A stretch of DNA of 62,284 nt from Legionellaceae bacterium. Its GTDB lineage: Bacteria; Pseudomonadota; Gammaproteobacteria; Legionellales; Legionellaceae. Position numbers and translations under genes: made by a program. The stretch covers positions 1-62,284 of the forward strand of contig JARGNP010000013.1 of assembly GCA_029210265.1 (NCBI GenBank). The letters are read 5' to 3'. Of this stretch, positions 17,887-27,480 are shown one piece after another. Under the pieces are notes generated by a model. The model saw only the letters and a program-made list of their open reading frames with translations, was not told the origin of the DNA and ran no database searches. Position 1 is the stretch's first letter. Each line of letters begins with the position of its first letter.

Positions 17887-19131
17887 TCAAAGCGTGGGCA
17901 CATGACTTTGCTGCTGGGCAGTTTGTTTAATCACCACCGAAGCATTAAACAAGCTCGCGTGCGCACAGCTAACACTTTGAGGAGACTCAAGCTGCTCAAG
18001 CATGCACTTGAGTTTGGTTATTCCACTCGCTTGATTTGAATCTTTTGAATCTTTTGAATCTAATGATCGCCGACTACGCGGGCAAATAAGTTGAGTAAAC
18101 ATCGTGTTGATTAACGTTATTTGCCCCGCAAATACAGATTGAGGATCGACAACATCCAACAAGAAAGCCATGCAACGTGCCAAACCGACTGAATCCATCC
18201 ACGGTGCCATAACTCGATCATAAGCATCTTCTCTTTTAAATTTTTGATGCTGAAGCAAGGCATGAACGACACTATGATTGTTAACAATCGCTGTATCCGC
18301 TGCTCTTATCATGCCATTGATCCAATGCTCAGCATCATGAGTATTGAAATCAGATAACAGTACCGAATTATCAGCGACATTATCTCTTGCATAACCAAAA
18401 TCAATGATTTTCACTGTCACCTGGCTAAGATACGCATCGAGTTTCTCTGACGTTGGTTCATCAGGAAAATAAGCTTCTGTCAGGATAATATTGGCCGGAT
18501 TCAAATCACAATGAAACACGCCTCGCTCTTGAATGACCTCGACGACACTTATGATTTTACGCATCAAACTGATAATAAAATTAAACGGCAGTACGTGTGA
18601 TGATTTAAACTGCTGAAAAAGCTCTACCCCTTGATAAAAAGGCATGGAAAAAAGGTAATAAGCAATGGCGTCAGGAGAAGGCGAATATAGTAATTCAATT
18701 TCACCATCGTCATTCACGAACCCTTCTACATTCTTTGCTTGATATACTTTCACTTCATCCTCTGATAAAGCTAACGCTTGCTTCAACAAACGAATTTCAC
18801 GTTCAAGATTATCGATAAGGGCTCTCACCTCCTGACGAAAATTTTCTAAAGATTCCAGACCATTATTCACGGGTAACTCAACGACTTTGTAAGCCAATAC
18901 GCTATGATCACCAACAGCTTCCGTCAACATATAAACGTCGACATTTTCTCGGTTTTTACTCATGAATGCTTCACTCCCTGAGCGGTAGATTTCAGCACAA
19001 GATCCCTCACCGATAGGGAATAATTTAAGAGGATAATTAGAGCCAGAAAATGTCTGCTGATTCTTCTTTAAAGATGATCGTTCAATCGGTTCAAAACCAC
19101 GAAATTTACGCATAGAAACCAAAGGCCGCAT
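17887..19131 (-). CDS. Eukaryotic-like Ser/Thr protein kinase
   Basis: The 414-residue protein has a divergent protein kinase domain: glycine loop IGEGSCAEIY (about residue 40), a candidate ATP lysine in LAYKVVEL, catalytic loop HCDLNPANII (about 212; the usual HRD Arg is Cys and the following Lys is Asn), and magnesium loop IIDFGYA (about 244). A coiled-coil-like insert (ENFRQEVRALIDNLEREIRLL) separates N-lobe elements. No signal peptide or membrane segment. The C-terminal region carries a DSKDSKDS repeat from a 9-bp DNA repeat. Kinases of this sort in Legionellales are often Dot/Icm effectors; that role is inference. Start uncertain (19131 or 19113), no clear ribosome binding site. Confidence 0.8.
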   Translation of the reverse strand: MRPLVSMRKFRGFEPIERSSLKKNQQTFSGSNYPLKLFPIGEGSCAEIYRSGSEAFMSKNRENVDVYMLTEAVGDHSVLAYKVVELPVNNGLESLENFRQEVRALIDNLEREIRLLKQALALSEDEVKVYQAKNVEGFVNDDGEIELLYSPSPDAIAYYLFSMPFYQGVELFQQFKSSHVLPFNFIISLMRKIISVVEVIQERGVFHCDLNPANIILTEAYFPDEPTSEKLDAYLSQVTVKIIDFGYARDNVADNSVLLSDFNTHDAEHWINGMIRAADTAIVNNHSVVHALLQHQKFKREDAYDRVMAPWMDSVGLARCMAFLLDVVDPQSVFAGQITLINTMFTQLICPRSRRSLDSKDSKDSNQASGITKLKCMLEQLESPQSVSCAHASLFNASVVIKQTAQQQSHVPTL

Positions 19132-19287
19132 ATTGTACGCACAATGGTAACATTAAAAGCACCCCGTCACCACGAATTTCTTAATAAACTTAGATGCATC
19201 TCTCAACTAGACTCGCAGATGCTACGACTTCTTGCTAAAATCTTCGCAACGTTTTACCCTAAGTCGTCACGTACAAAAGGCCGTAAC

Positions 19288-19941
19288 ATGAAAAATCAGA
19301 ATGCCCGCATTAATATGATCACGCAGCAGCTCAGAACAGGTGATGTTCTAAGCGAAAATATCCTCTCATTATATGACGAGCTGCCGAGAGATGCTTTTGT
19401 TCCAGAGAGCTTTCATAACTATGCCTACAGCGATTTACAAATCCCGCTGCCACATAACGAATGCATGATGACGCCGCTTGAAGAAGCGACTATTTTACAA
19501 GCACTCAAACTCGAAGGTCATGAGAATATTCTTGAAATAGGAACAGGTTCAGGTTTTCTTACCGCTTTACTGAGCCGTCGCTGCCAACATGTCACCAGCG
19601 TTGATTATTATGCTGATTTCACTGAGAGCGCACGTAAAAAACTGAAGCAATATCGATGCAACAATATTACTCTACATACCGGTAATGCCTACCATGGCTG
19701 GCTAGACAAAGCGCCTTTTGACGTAGTGATTTATACCGGGGCATTGCATGCAATCGAAGACATGCATCGTTTGCAAGTACTACCAGGCGGTAAGTTGTTT
19801 GCTATCGTCGGTGACAAACCGTGCATGCAAGGACAGCTTCATCAGCTTGACCACCATGAGACATGGCACGCAAACGTGCTTTTTGACACCATGTTGCCAC
19901 CACTTATTAATACTGCCCCTCCTAAAACATTTATTTTTTAG
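19288..19941 (+). CDS. PIMT-family (protein-L-isoaspartate O-methyltransferase-like) protein
   Basis: The 217-residue SAM-dependent methyltransferase resembles Pcm, which repairs isoaspartyl residues. Seen: MITQQLRTGDV, PRDAFVPE, MMTPLEEATILQAL, SAM motif ILEIGTGSGFLTALLS, and LPGGKLFAIVG. ATG 19288 follows AAAAGG; the longer in-frame reading is not conserved. It sits 26 bases upstream of tolC in the same direction and is probably co-transcribed. Whether it is a true isoaspartyl repair enzyme is not certain from sequence. Confidence 0.87.
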   Translation: MKNQNARINMITQQLRTGDVLSENILSLYDELPRDAFVPESFHNYAYSDLQIPLPHNECMMTPLEEATILQALKLEGHENILEIGTGSGFLTALLSRRCQHVTSVDYYADFTESARKKLKQYRCNNITLHTGNAYHGWLDKAPFDVVIYTGALHAIEDMHRLQVLPGGKLFAIVGDKPCMQGQLHQLDHHETWHANVLFDTMLPPLINTAPPKTFIF

Positions 19942-19967
19942 GAATTATTTAGTAGGAATCATAAGGC

Positions 19968-21359
19968 ATGAAGAAGCTCAAACAGCTCGGTTCAATCTTA
20001 CTTATAAGCTTCGGTTGTATGCCGCCGCTTCATGCCGCTGATCTTCTCGATGTTTATCTCCAGGCACTTGATAACGATCCTACGTTTAAAATAGCCTACA
20101 GTGAATTTATGTCGGACAGTCAAAATGTCCCAAGGGCACGCGCACCGTTGCTTCCTCAATTCACCGTGAATGCACTCACAAGCTCCAGCCAACAGAACGT
20201 GAATGCAGGATTGCTTGTAGACGGTGAAAATTTTATTGTTGATGAAAGTTACCAAACCATGCAATGGCAATTTTCAGCCTCTCAAGCGATTTATAATTTT
20301 AAAGCGTGGGCTGAAGTACAACAAGCCAAAGCTTCGGTTAAAGCCGCTAACGCCAAATTTAACGATGCATCACAAGATTTGCTCTTACGTGTAACGGCCG
20401 CTTATCTCGAGGTGCTTTTTTCATACGATTTCCTCACGTTTACCGAGGCAAAAAAACGAGCCAACAAACGGCAATTTGATCAAGCAACCCAACGCTTTAA
20501 TGTCGGACTTGATGCGATCACCTCCGTGTATGACGCACAAGCAGCTTATGACTATGCTGTTTCACAAGTGATTGAAGCCGAAAACCGTGTGATTAATACC
20601 GGTGAAGAACTGCGCAAACTCACCAATCATATTTATGACAAACTTGCACCTCTCAGAAACAAAAAAATTCCACTAATTCGACCTGAGCCAGATAACATCG
20701 ATGATTGGGTAGCAACGGGACTTAAACAAAACTACAAACTCTTTGCCGCAAAATATTTAATGGAAGCTAAACGGGAAAAAATCAAAGTCAAATCTGCTGG
20801 AAACTGGCCTATTGTTGCTGTTAAAGCCAATCTATTACGCACACGTAACCAGTCCCAAGATCCCAACTTTTTTATTCCAGCCACACAACAAATTTCTACC
20901 GTTGCACTCACCCTCGACTACCCTATTCTTCAAGGGGGGTTAGTTTTAGCCGAAACAAAACAAGCACAATTTGATTTTCAATCAGCAAGCCAAACACTCG
21001 AACAAGCCTATCGTGATGTTACCGTCAACAGCCGCATTGCTTTTAATACGATTAATAACGGCATTGCCAAAGTCAAAGCTGATCGAAAAACTCTTTTTAC
21101 ACAAACCGCATCACTCGAAAGTACTGAAGCAGGTTTTTTTGTTGGTACGCGTAACATGGTTGACGTCGTAGGGGCCCAAGAACGTCTTTTCCTCGCACAA
21201 AAAGAACTGGCATCCGATCAATACGGGCTTATTAAGTTTATGCTCAAGCTCAAATACCTTGCCGGAACACTCAACGTCACCGACCTTGAAGAAATTAACA
21301 GTTGGCTTGCGACGGAACGAATTAATAGCCGCCCACCTCAACTGAATGCGCCACAGTAA
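19968..21359 (+). CDS. tolC: TolC family outer membrane channel
   Basis: TolC forms a trimeric outer membrane channel used by type I secretion and multidrug efflux. The 463-residue product has a signal peptide (about residues 1-23, ending PLHA-A), LLDVYLQALDNDP at the mature start, and two homologous halves with PQFTVNA, QATQRFNVGLDAITSVYDAQ and FFVGTRNMVDVVGAQERLF in the repeats. Length is typical. No inner membrane partner lies next to it. AAGG precedes the ATG. Confidence 0.94.
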   Translation: MKKLKQLGSILLISFGCMPPLHAADLLDVYLQALDNDPTFKIAYSEFMSDSQNVPRARAPLLPQFTVNALTSSSQQNVNAGLLVDGENFIVDESYQTMQWQFSASQAIYNFKAWAEVQQAKASVKAANAKFNDASQDLLLRVTAAYLEVLFSYDFLTFTEAKKRANKRQFDQATQRFNVGLDAITSVYDAQAAYDYAVSQVIEAENRVINTGEELRKLTNHIYDKLAPLRNKKIPLIRPEPDNIDDWVATGLKQNYKLFAAKYLMEAKREKIKVKSAGNWPIVAVKANLLRTRNQSQDPNFFIPATQQISTVALTLDYPILQGGLVLAETKQAQFDFQSASQTLEQAYRDVTVNSRIAFNTINNGIAKVKADRKTLFTQTASLESTEAGFFVGTRNMVDVVGAQERLFLAQKELASDQYGLIKFMLKLKYLAGTLNVTDLEEINSWLATERINSRPPQLNAPQ

Positions 21360-21399
21360 GTGTTCGTATTTCAGTTAAAACTTAGTGTAGATATCTAAC

Positions 21400-22209
21400 A
21401 TGACGTATACTTCATCCAGCATCGAAAAAAAACTCTTACACCACACCGGCAAAGCCATTGCCGATTACAACATGATTCAAGCAAACGACCGCGTAATGGT
21501 TTGCCTTTCAGGCGGCAAAGATTCGTTTACACTGCTCACCCTGCTTGATCGCCTACGCCGACGCGCAAAAATCAACTTTGAAATATTTTCATTTACGTTA
21601 GATCAAGCCCAACCCGGTTGGGATGATAGCAAACTACGCGGCTGGCTCGACGATCGAGATATTCCCCATAAGATTCTGACACGCGATACCTACAGCATTG
21701 TCAAAGATAAAATTCCTGAAGGAAAAACATATTGCTCATTATGTTCTCGCCTGCGTCGTGGCATTATATATCGCTATGCCGAAGAACATGGTTTCACAAA
21801 AGTAGCCTTGGGGCACCACCGAGATGATTTGATTCGCACCCTATTAATGTCCATGCTTTACAATGGCGAGGTCCGTTCCATGCCACCTAAGCTGCTCAGT
21901 GACAACAAAAAACATATGGTTATCCGTCCCTTGTCCTACGCACATGAAAGCGATATTATCGAATATGCAAAAGAACAAGACTTCCCCATTATTCCTTGTA
22001 CCTTGTGCGGCTCGCAAGATAACCTCGTACGCAAAAAGGTGGGTAATTTAATCAACGAACTCACCCAAGAAAATCCAAAAATCCCAAGCAACCTTTTGCA
22101 TGCCTTACAAGCCATCAAACCAAGCCAGCTCATGGATAAAAATCTGTGGGATTTTGAGAATCTCGAGCACCACTTGGCACCTTCGGAGCATCCAGAACAT
22201 GATGAATAG
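21400..22209 (+). CDS. ttcA: tRNA 2-thiocytidine(32) biosynthesis protein
   Basis: TtcA uses an Fe-S cluster and ATP to thiolate cytidine 32 in certain tRNAs. The 269-residue protein has the PP-loop [10 protein letters not shown] (about residue 35), [10 protein letters not shown] and CTLCGSQ cysteine motifs, and LGHHRDDLI. Its last 11 bases overlap the start of the SulP gene, suggesting coupling. Confidence 0.95.
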   Translation: MTYTSSSIEKKLLHHTGKAIADYNMIQANDRVMVCLSGGKDSFTLLTLLDRLRRRAKINFEIFSFTLDQAQPGWDDSKLRGWLDDRDIPHKILTRDTYSIVKDKIPEGKTYCSLCSRLRRGIIYRYAEEHGFTKVALGHHRDDLIRTLLMSMLYNGEVRSMPPKLLSDNKKHMVIRPLSYAHESDIIEYAKEQDFPIIPCTLCGSQDNLVRKKVGNLINELTQENPKIPSNLLHALQAIKPSQLMDKNLWDFENLEHHLAPSEHPEHDE

Positions 22210-24490
22210 CTTAAATACTTTCTCTCGGCAGTTTCGCGTTTATCGAAAGCGACAGCTTCGATTTGATTTTACGTCTGCCGTGGTTGTTTTTCTCGTCGCG
22301 ATTCCGTTATGCCTGGGTATTGCACTCGCTTCGGGAGCGCCACTTCTCTCGGGTATCATCAGCGGTATCATCGGAGGCATTGTTGTCGGAAGCTTGAGTG
22401 CTTCGCATACCAGCGTCAGCGGTCCTGCTGCCGGTATGGCTGCCGTTGTGCTTACAGCCATTGGGCAGCTGGGCGACTTTAATATATTTTTACTTGCGCT
22501 GTTTCTTGCAGGCTTGCTCCAACTCATGACCGGCGCCTTACGCGCCGGTTTTTTTGCTGAATACGTTCCTTCAAACGTGATTCAAGGCTTACTAAGCGCC
22601 GTTGGAATCTTATTGATTATTAAGCAACTTCCCTTGGCCTTCACGCTATCCTCTAACATGTCTGAGCTTAAAATGCATTTACTCGATGCGGCCGAAGGGT
22701 TTCATGTGCAACCTTTGCTTGATATCTCATATCACATCAACAGTGGCGCACTGATTTTATCAATTATCTCCCTGGGTATGCTCATCTTTTTTGATAAAAC
22801 ACGGATTTCTTGGCTTAAACCTATCCCGGGAACCATCATCGTCGTTATTTTTGGTATTGCTGCAAACGAATTTTTCGTTTTTACGCACTCTTACTTAGCA
22901 CAACACAACCTTCAACTCGTTAATATTCCTCATAAAAACGGTCTGATTGATTGGGTAGACCAACTTACGTTCCCCAAGTGGTCTGCATGGTCAAACCCAA
23001 ATGTTTATGTCTACGCCGGTATTCTTGCTGTTGTCGCCTCACTTGAAAGCTTGCTTAATGTCAAAGCCGGTGAAAAACTCGATAAAAAACGTCGTCGCTG
23101 CTCCAAAGACCGCGAATTACTGGCCCAAGGAATTGGTAACATGACCGCGGGGCTTTTAGGTGGTATACCCATCACCTCTGTCATCGTACGTACCTCCGTG
23201 AATATCCAAGCGGGTTCAAAAACAAAAGCATCCACCATACTGCATGGTTTTTTTATTCTATTTGCCATCATGCTGATCCCTATATTATTAAATAAAATAC
23301 CGCTGTGCTCACTTGCGACCATTCTTATTTATACCGGCTATAAACTCACAAGCCCAAACATCTATAAAACCATCTACAACCAAGGACTTGACCGTTTTAT
23401 TCCGTTTATAGTCACCGTCATCGGTATTGTGACGCTCAATTTACTCACGGGTATCATCATCGGCCTTATGACCAGCTTGTTTTTTATCTTAAAATCAAAC
23501 AGCCAGGTACGTTTTGATATTATCAAAGAGTTCTATCCCAACGGTGTAACGCAACGCCTTATTCTTCCGCAGCAAACGACTTTTTTAAATAAAGCATCGC
23601 TGGTAGAAGAGTTCGATAGTATCCCTAAAAAATCACAACTGATCATCGACGCCCGTTATTCCACATACATTGATAAAGAAATTATTGAACTCATCAAAGA
23701 ATTTCAATTCGAACACGCACCTCAAAAAAATATTTCACTTAATCTTATTGGCTTTAAATCTCATTATGCCATCCACGACCACATTAATTTTATTAACGTC
23801 ACCACTTATGATGTGCAAGCCTCGCTTTCACCCCAACAAGTCTTAAAAGTATTATGCGAAGGAAACCAACGGTTTCTTCAAGATACACGGATTCATCGCA
23901 GCCTGAATATCGATATTAAACATACCTCAGCCACGCAACATCCGATTGCCGTCGTACTTGGATGTATCGACTCACGCGTTCCGGTTGAAACTGTTTTTGA
24001 TATGAGCTTTGGTGATTTATTCTGTGTCCGTGTGGCAGGAAATGTCGTCAACGACGATGTGTTAGCAAGCATCGAATATGCCTGTCATGTGCTTGGAGTC
24101 AAACTTCTTGTCGTTCTCGGGCACACCCGATGTGGTGCTATAGCTGCCGCCTGCGATGATGTAAAAGAAGGTCACATCACGCAATTACTCACAAAAATCA
24201 AACCAGCCATTAAAGCAGAAACAAGCACAACATCAAATCGCACAAGCACAAACGATACATTTGTTGAACACGTGACTGAACTTAATATTGCAAATACTTT
24301 GCAAGGCATTTATGAAGATAGCCCTATTTTACGTAAACAAGTTGAGAGCCATGACCTTGGCATGGTCGGTGCCGTGTATGATGTCGCGACAGGCGAAGTG
24401 GCGTTCAAAAGCTTTGGTGAACGCGCCGCAGAACTCCACAAAAACCCTAATAAAGCCCTGATCAAACAACTCGATGACCTTATAAACTAA
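22199..24490 (+). CDS. SulP transporter fused to a beta-carbonic anhydrase
   Basis: This 763-residue protein joins two modules. The N-terminal part (about residues 15-430) is a SulP anion transporter with many membrane helices, the [12 protein letters not shown] motif and [13 protein letters not shown]; a reduced STAS-like segment follows ([12 protein letters not shown]). The C-terminal part (about 545-760) is a beta-carbonic anhydrase with zinc site motifs CIDSRVP (about 588) and GHTRCGA (about 641). The design implies bicarbonate transport linked to CO2 hydration. Similar fusions are known in several bacteria. The start at 22199 overlaps ttcA by 11 bases, with GGAG upstream. Confidence 0.93.
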   Translation: MMNSLNTFSRQFRVYRKRQLRFDFTSAVVVFLVAIPLCLGIALASGAPLLSGIISGIIGGIVVGSLSASHTSVSGPAAGMAAVVLTAIGQLGDFNIFLLALFLAGLLQLMTGALRAGFFAEYVPSNVIQGLLSAVGILLIIKQLPLAFTLSSNMSELKMHLLDAAEGFHVQPLLDISYHINSGALILSIISLGMLIFFDKTRISWLKPIPGTIIVVIFGIAANEFFVFTHSYLAQHNLQLVNIPHKNGLIDWVDQLTFPKWSAWSNPNVYVYAGILAVVASLESLLNVKAGEKLDKKRRRCSKDRELLAQGIGNMTAGLLGGIPITSVIVRTSVNIQAGSKTKASTILHGFFILFAIMLIPILLNKIPLCSLATILIYTGYKLTSPNIYKTIYNQGLDRFIPFIVTVIGIVTLNLLTGIIIGLMTSLFFILKSNSQVRFDIIKEFYPNGVTQRLILPQQTTFLNKASLVEEFDSIPKKSQLIIDARYSTYIDKEIIELIKEFQFEHAPQKNISLNLIGFKSHYAIHDHINFINVTTYDVQASLSPQQVLKVLCEGNQRFLQDTRIHRSLNIDIKHTSATQHPIAVVLGCIDSRVPVETVFDMSFGDLFCVRVAGNVVNDDVLASIEYACHVLGVKLLVVLGHTRCGAIAAACDDVKEGHITQLLTKIKPAIKAETSTTSNRTSTNDTFVEHVTELNIANTLQGIYEDSPILRKQVESHDLGMVGAVYDVATGEVAFKSFGERAAELHKNPNKALIKQLDDLIN

Positions 24491-24506
24491 ATAAGCTTCT
24501 TCTGCT

Positions 24507-24527
24507 TACCGCGCTGTATGCGCGGTA
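24507..24527. terminator. Hairpin between convergent genes
   Basis: A perfect 8-bp GC-rich stem (TACCGCGC/GCGCGGTA, five-base loop) lies between the SulP stop and the stop of the minus-strand gene at 24540. No T-run follows on either strand, so termination is a guess from position. Confidence 0.4.
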
Positions 24528-24539
24528 TCCAGCCAAGTT

Positions 24540-25991
24540 CTAAGGCGTAAACGCCCGCACGCAACGTACTCTAAAATTAGAGACATCCTTATCAACAATA
24601 TCATCCTCCTGGCCATTAGAAAAATTTTGGGTCCACGCGTTATCAGTAGACGCTTCGGTAGAACTCCAATAATAGGGATTGCCACTGGTGAACCCACCGA
24701 TAAACGCCCGATTAACAAACAAACAATTTAGCTGACCCGGAGAACCCAAATGATTACCTGCAGGTAAAAACCAATCCTCGTAGCAAGCATTTCCTGCTTC
24801 GCAAGGGGTGTTGCCTTGCGAATCAACTTTATAATCATTACAAAGTTGCGCTGCATAAGGTATACCTCCGTACGCACCAACTTCATTCACAATACTCATG
24901 GTGTTCGTTGCGCCATCGGTATTGCTGATCGCCGTCGTGGGCATGTTTTTCCCACCCCACTGAATACTCGTACTGTTATCTGCCGTTGCAGCAATTAAAT
25001 TAGCATCACCCCCATTAAGACAAGCAATCGTCCCACCATAGGCTGATTGCCCAACGGTTGTGGTCTCGTAGGTGTAGCCATTCGTGGCTGTAGCACTACC
25101 ACTGGATGTGGTCAGCACCACATCAACCGCTCCAACCGCATGCACAGGCGTAACAGCCGTGACCGTTGTTGAATCCACAACTTTCACACTGGTTGCCGCA
25201 ACACCTCCAAATGTTACACCCGTCGCACCGGTAAATCCTACGCCAGTGAGTGTCACACCGGTTCCACCTGACGCCGCTCCTACTGCGGGACTGACACCGG
25301 ACACAATAATGCCTGAATCCACTTCAATCGCCGGTGTCAGTATATTAGTATTGTCACCTTGGATAGGAAAATCTGTGAGCGCTACTTCCGTGCTCTCTGG
25401 AGAATAAGTCAGCGTACAACTATTAAGTGGCAGAACACTGGCACATGTGTTCCCTATCTCAGTGACTTTTCCTGCCAGAGCTGTACCTGTAAAATCAGAT
25501 GCTATGTTTGTTGCCGTTACAATCAACGACAAATTATTAATCGTCAATATCCCACTTGCTCCATTAGCTGTTAATATTAATGGCGAGCCAGTGACAGAAA
25601 TCGTTGCATCGGTAATCGGCGGGGCCTGCGTAATATTCAGAAGATTCTCAGGGGCCGGACGATAACACTGAAGTGCTGAGCCTTCTTCACAAACAACGGG
25701 CCCATCCAGAATTTGCTGTATTAACTGACTGCCATTAATTTGCAATGAAAGCGTGCAGCTCCCCTTTCCTACGAGAGTAAACTGATTACCACATACGCCT
25801 AATCCTGTCGGAAGCTGAGTCACACCCGTAATAGCCTGCATCGCCAGCACATGCGCTCGCGAAGACCGATTGGTGATTTGATACTGCACCACCGCCGTAT
25901 CGTTGGATGGGACCGTGAGTGTAGTCGCTGTTAAAGGCGTAAGCGTCCAGACGGGACTACTCGCCTGCGCTGCACTCAATAAACATAACAT
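24540..25991 (-). pseudogene. Secreted IPT-Lcl_C family protein, copy A, 5' end lost at the IS
   Basis: The 483 residues start inside the signal peptide (MLCLLSAAQASS), where intact paralogues have about 15 more N-terminal residues. The upstream bases are IS sequence, so promoter and true start are gone. Order: conserved N-terminal module (WTLTPLTATTL..., cysteines in GVCGNQF and CTLSLQ), a segment unique to this copy (about 133-225), an IPT/TIG domain (GVTLTGVGFTGATGVTFGG), and a C-terminal Lcl_C/DUF1566 domain (WFLPAGN, YYWSSTE, RVRCVRAF). Lcl_C is named for the Legionella collagen-like adhesin. The rest of the frame is intact, so the damage may be recent. Confidence 0.8.
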
Positions 25992-26070
25992 TATTAAGCT
26001 AGGGCGTGTCCCTAAAGTTTATTTTCAATAAGAATTATGTTAAAAACCCTGCTTAACCAGGGAGAAAAGG

Positions 26071-26343
26071 ATGTCACGGTTCGTTATTGATGATGCTATG
26101 TGGAATAAATTAGAAAAATTATTACCTGCTCCGAAAGGAAGGCATGGGAAAGATGATCGTTTATTTTTAGAAGCCGTATGTTGGGTTATTCGAACAGGCG
26201 CACCATGGAGAGACTTACCTCCGGATTATGGTAACTGGAAAAGCGTATACAATCGATATAATCGATGGGTTAAACGTGAGCACTTCAACCAAGTATTTGA
26301 AGTTTTAAAAAAAAGATGGCGATCACGAATGGCACATGATTGA
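26071..26343 (+). CDS. IS5-family transposase, first frame (OrfA)
   Basis: The 90-residue frame encodes the N-terminal DNA-binding part (MWNKLEKLLPAPKGRHGKDDR, CWVIRTGAPWRDLPPDYGNWKSVYNRYNRW). It ends in TGA overlapping the second frame by eight bases. A run of eight A (26307-26314) just before the overlap is a likely slippage site; the second frame is +1 relative to the first. Reinitiation at ATG 26336 is another possibility. Confidence 0.92.
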   Translation: MSRFVIDDAMWNKLEKLLPAPKGRHGKDDRLFLEAVCWVIRTGAPWRDLPPDYGNWKSVYNRYNRWVKREHFNQVFEVLKKRWRSRMAHD

Positions 26344-26818
26344 TGGCAGCGTAATTCGGGCGCATCAACATGCAGCAGGTGCGCGAGGCGGTCAAGAATC
26401 ACAGGCCCTTGGCAGAAGCAGAGGTGGTTTTAGTTCAAAAATTCATGCAAAAGTTGATGCTTTTGGTATGCCTCTTGCCTTTATTATAACCCCTGGCCAA
26501 GAGCATGCAATTAAGACGGCGACAGTTTTGTTGGGTGATGACACATGTGAATATTTATTGGCTGACAAAGCGTATGATTGTAATGATTTTCGAGTCGAAT
26601 TGGAGAAGCGCGGCACGGAAGCTGTTATTCCAAGCAGAAAAAATCGCTCCGAATTGATAGAACATGATCGTCAGATTTATAAAGAGCGCAATCATGTTGA
26701 GCGCTTTTTTAATCGCATAAAAGGCTTTAGACGAATCGCGACACGCTATGATAAAACGGCTGTAATGTTTTTAGGGGCATTAACATTGGTAAGCATTTTG
26801 CTTTGGTTGAAACTTTAG
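26336..26818 (+). CDS. IS5-family transposase, second frame (OrfB, catalytic)
   Basis: The 160-residue frame holds the DDE catalytic core: first Asp in MIDGSVIRAHQ, second in LLADKAYDCNDFR, and Glu in RNHVERFFNRIKGFRRIATRYDK. No internal stop is present, so with frameshifting the element could still be active. It would be made as a fusion with OrfA. Confidence 0.92.
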   Translation: MIDGSVIRAHQHAAGARGGQESQALGRSRGGFSSKIHAKVDAFGMPLAFIITPGQEHAIKTATVLLGDDTCEYLLADKAYDCNDFRVELEKRGTEAVIPSRKNRSELIEHDRQIYKERNHVERFFNRIKGFRRIATRYDKTAVMFLGALTLVSILLWLKL

Positions 26819-27450
26819 GGACACGCCCTAATCACCACATCCACAGCACCTACCGCATGCGCAGGTGTAACTGCCGTGACCGTTGTTGAGTCCAGAACCG
26901 CCACACTGCTTGCCGCAATACCTCCAAATGTCACACCCGTTGTATCGGTCAATCCTACACCGGTAAGTGTCACACCCGTCCCACCAGATGCCTCACCAAC
27001 ATTAGGGCTTACACTACTCAGCGTGATACCTGTCTCAACCTGAGTGATATGTAAATTATTACCACGAGCCGGGCGATAACACTCAAATACCGAGTTGTTT
27101 CTACAAACAACGGGCCCATTCAGAATAGGTCCAGTTAATTGACTGCCATTGATTTGCAATGAAAGCGTACAACTCCCTTTTTCTGTGAGGCTAAATGGAT
27201 TGCCACATACGCCTAATCCTGTCGTAAGCTGAGTCACACCCGTAATAGCCTGCATTGCCAAAACATGCGCTCGCGAAGACCGATTGGTGATTTGATACTG
27301 CACCACCGCCGTATCGTTGGATGGGACCGTGAGTGTAGTCGCTGTTAAAGGCGTAAGCGTCCAGACGGGACTACTCGCCTGCGCTGCACTCAATAAACAT
27401 AACATTACTAAGCTACATAATAACCGAGTAACAATAAAACCTGTTTTCAT
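26815..27450 (-). pseudogene. Secreted IPT-Lcl_C family protein, copy B, 3' end lost at the IS
   Basis: The 211-residue frame has the intact signal peptide (MKTGFIVTRLLCSLVMLCLLSAAQA), the N-terminal module and most of the IPT domain up to AVDVVI. It then enters the IS end, which supplies RACP and the stop. The Lcl_C domain and about half the protein are missing. AAGGA precedes the ATG, so a truncated secreted product could still be made. Confidence 0.85.
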
Positions 27451-27480
27451 GTAGAAATCCTTAAATATTTTGCGATATAT

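Larger units (their letters stand above)
26002..26828 (+). mobile_element. IS5-family insertion sequence
   Basis: An 827-bp element is bounded by perfect 19-bp inverted repeats beginning GGGCGTGTCCCTAAAGTTT, each flanked by TA. It carries two overlapping transposase frames, as in the IS427-like group of the IS5 family. Outside sequences belong to two different paralogous genes at non-equivalent positions, so it is not a simple single insertion. Confidence 0.93.
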
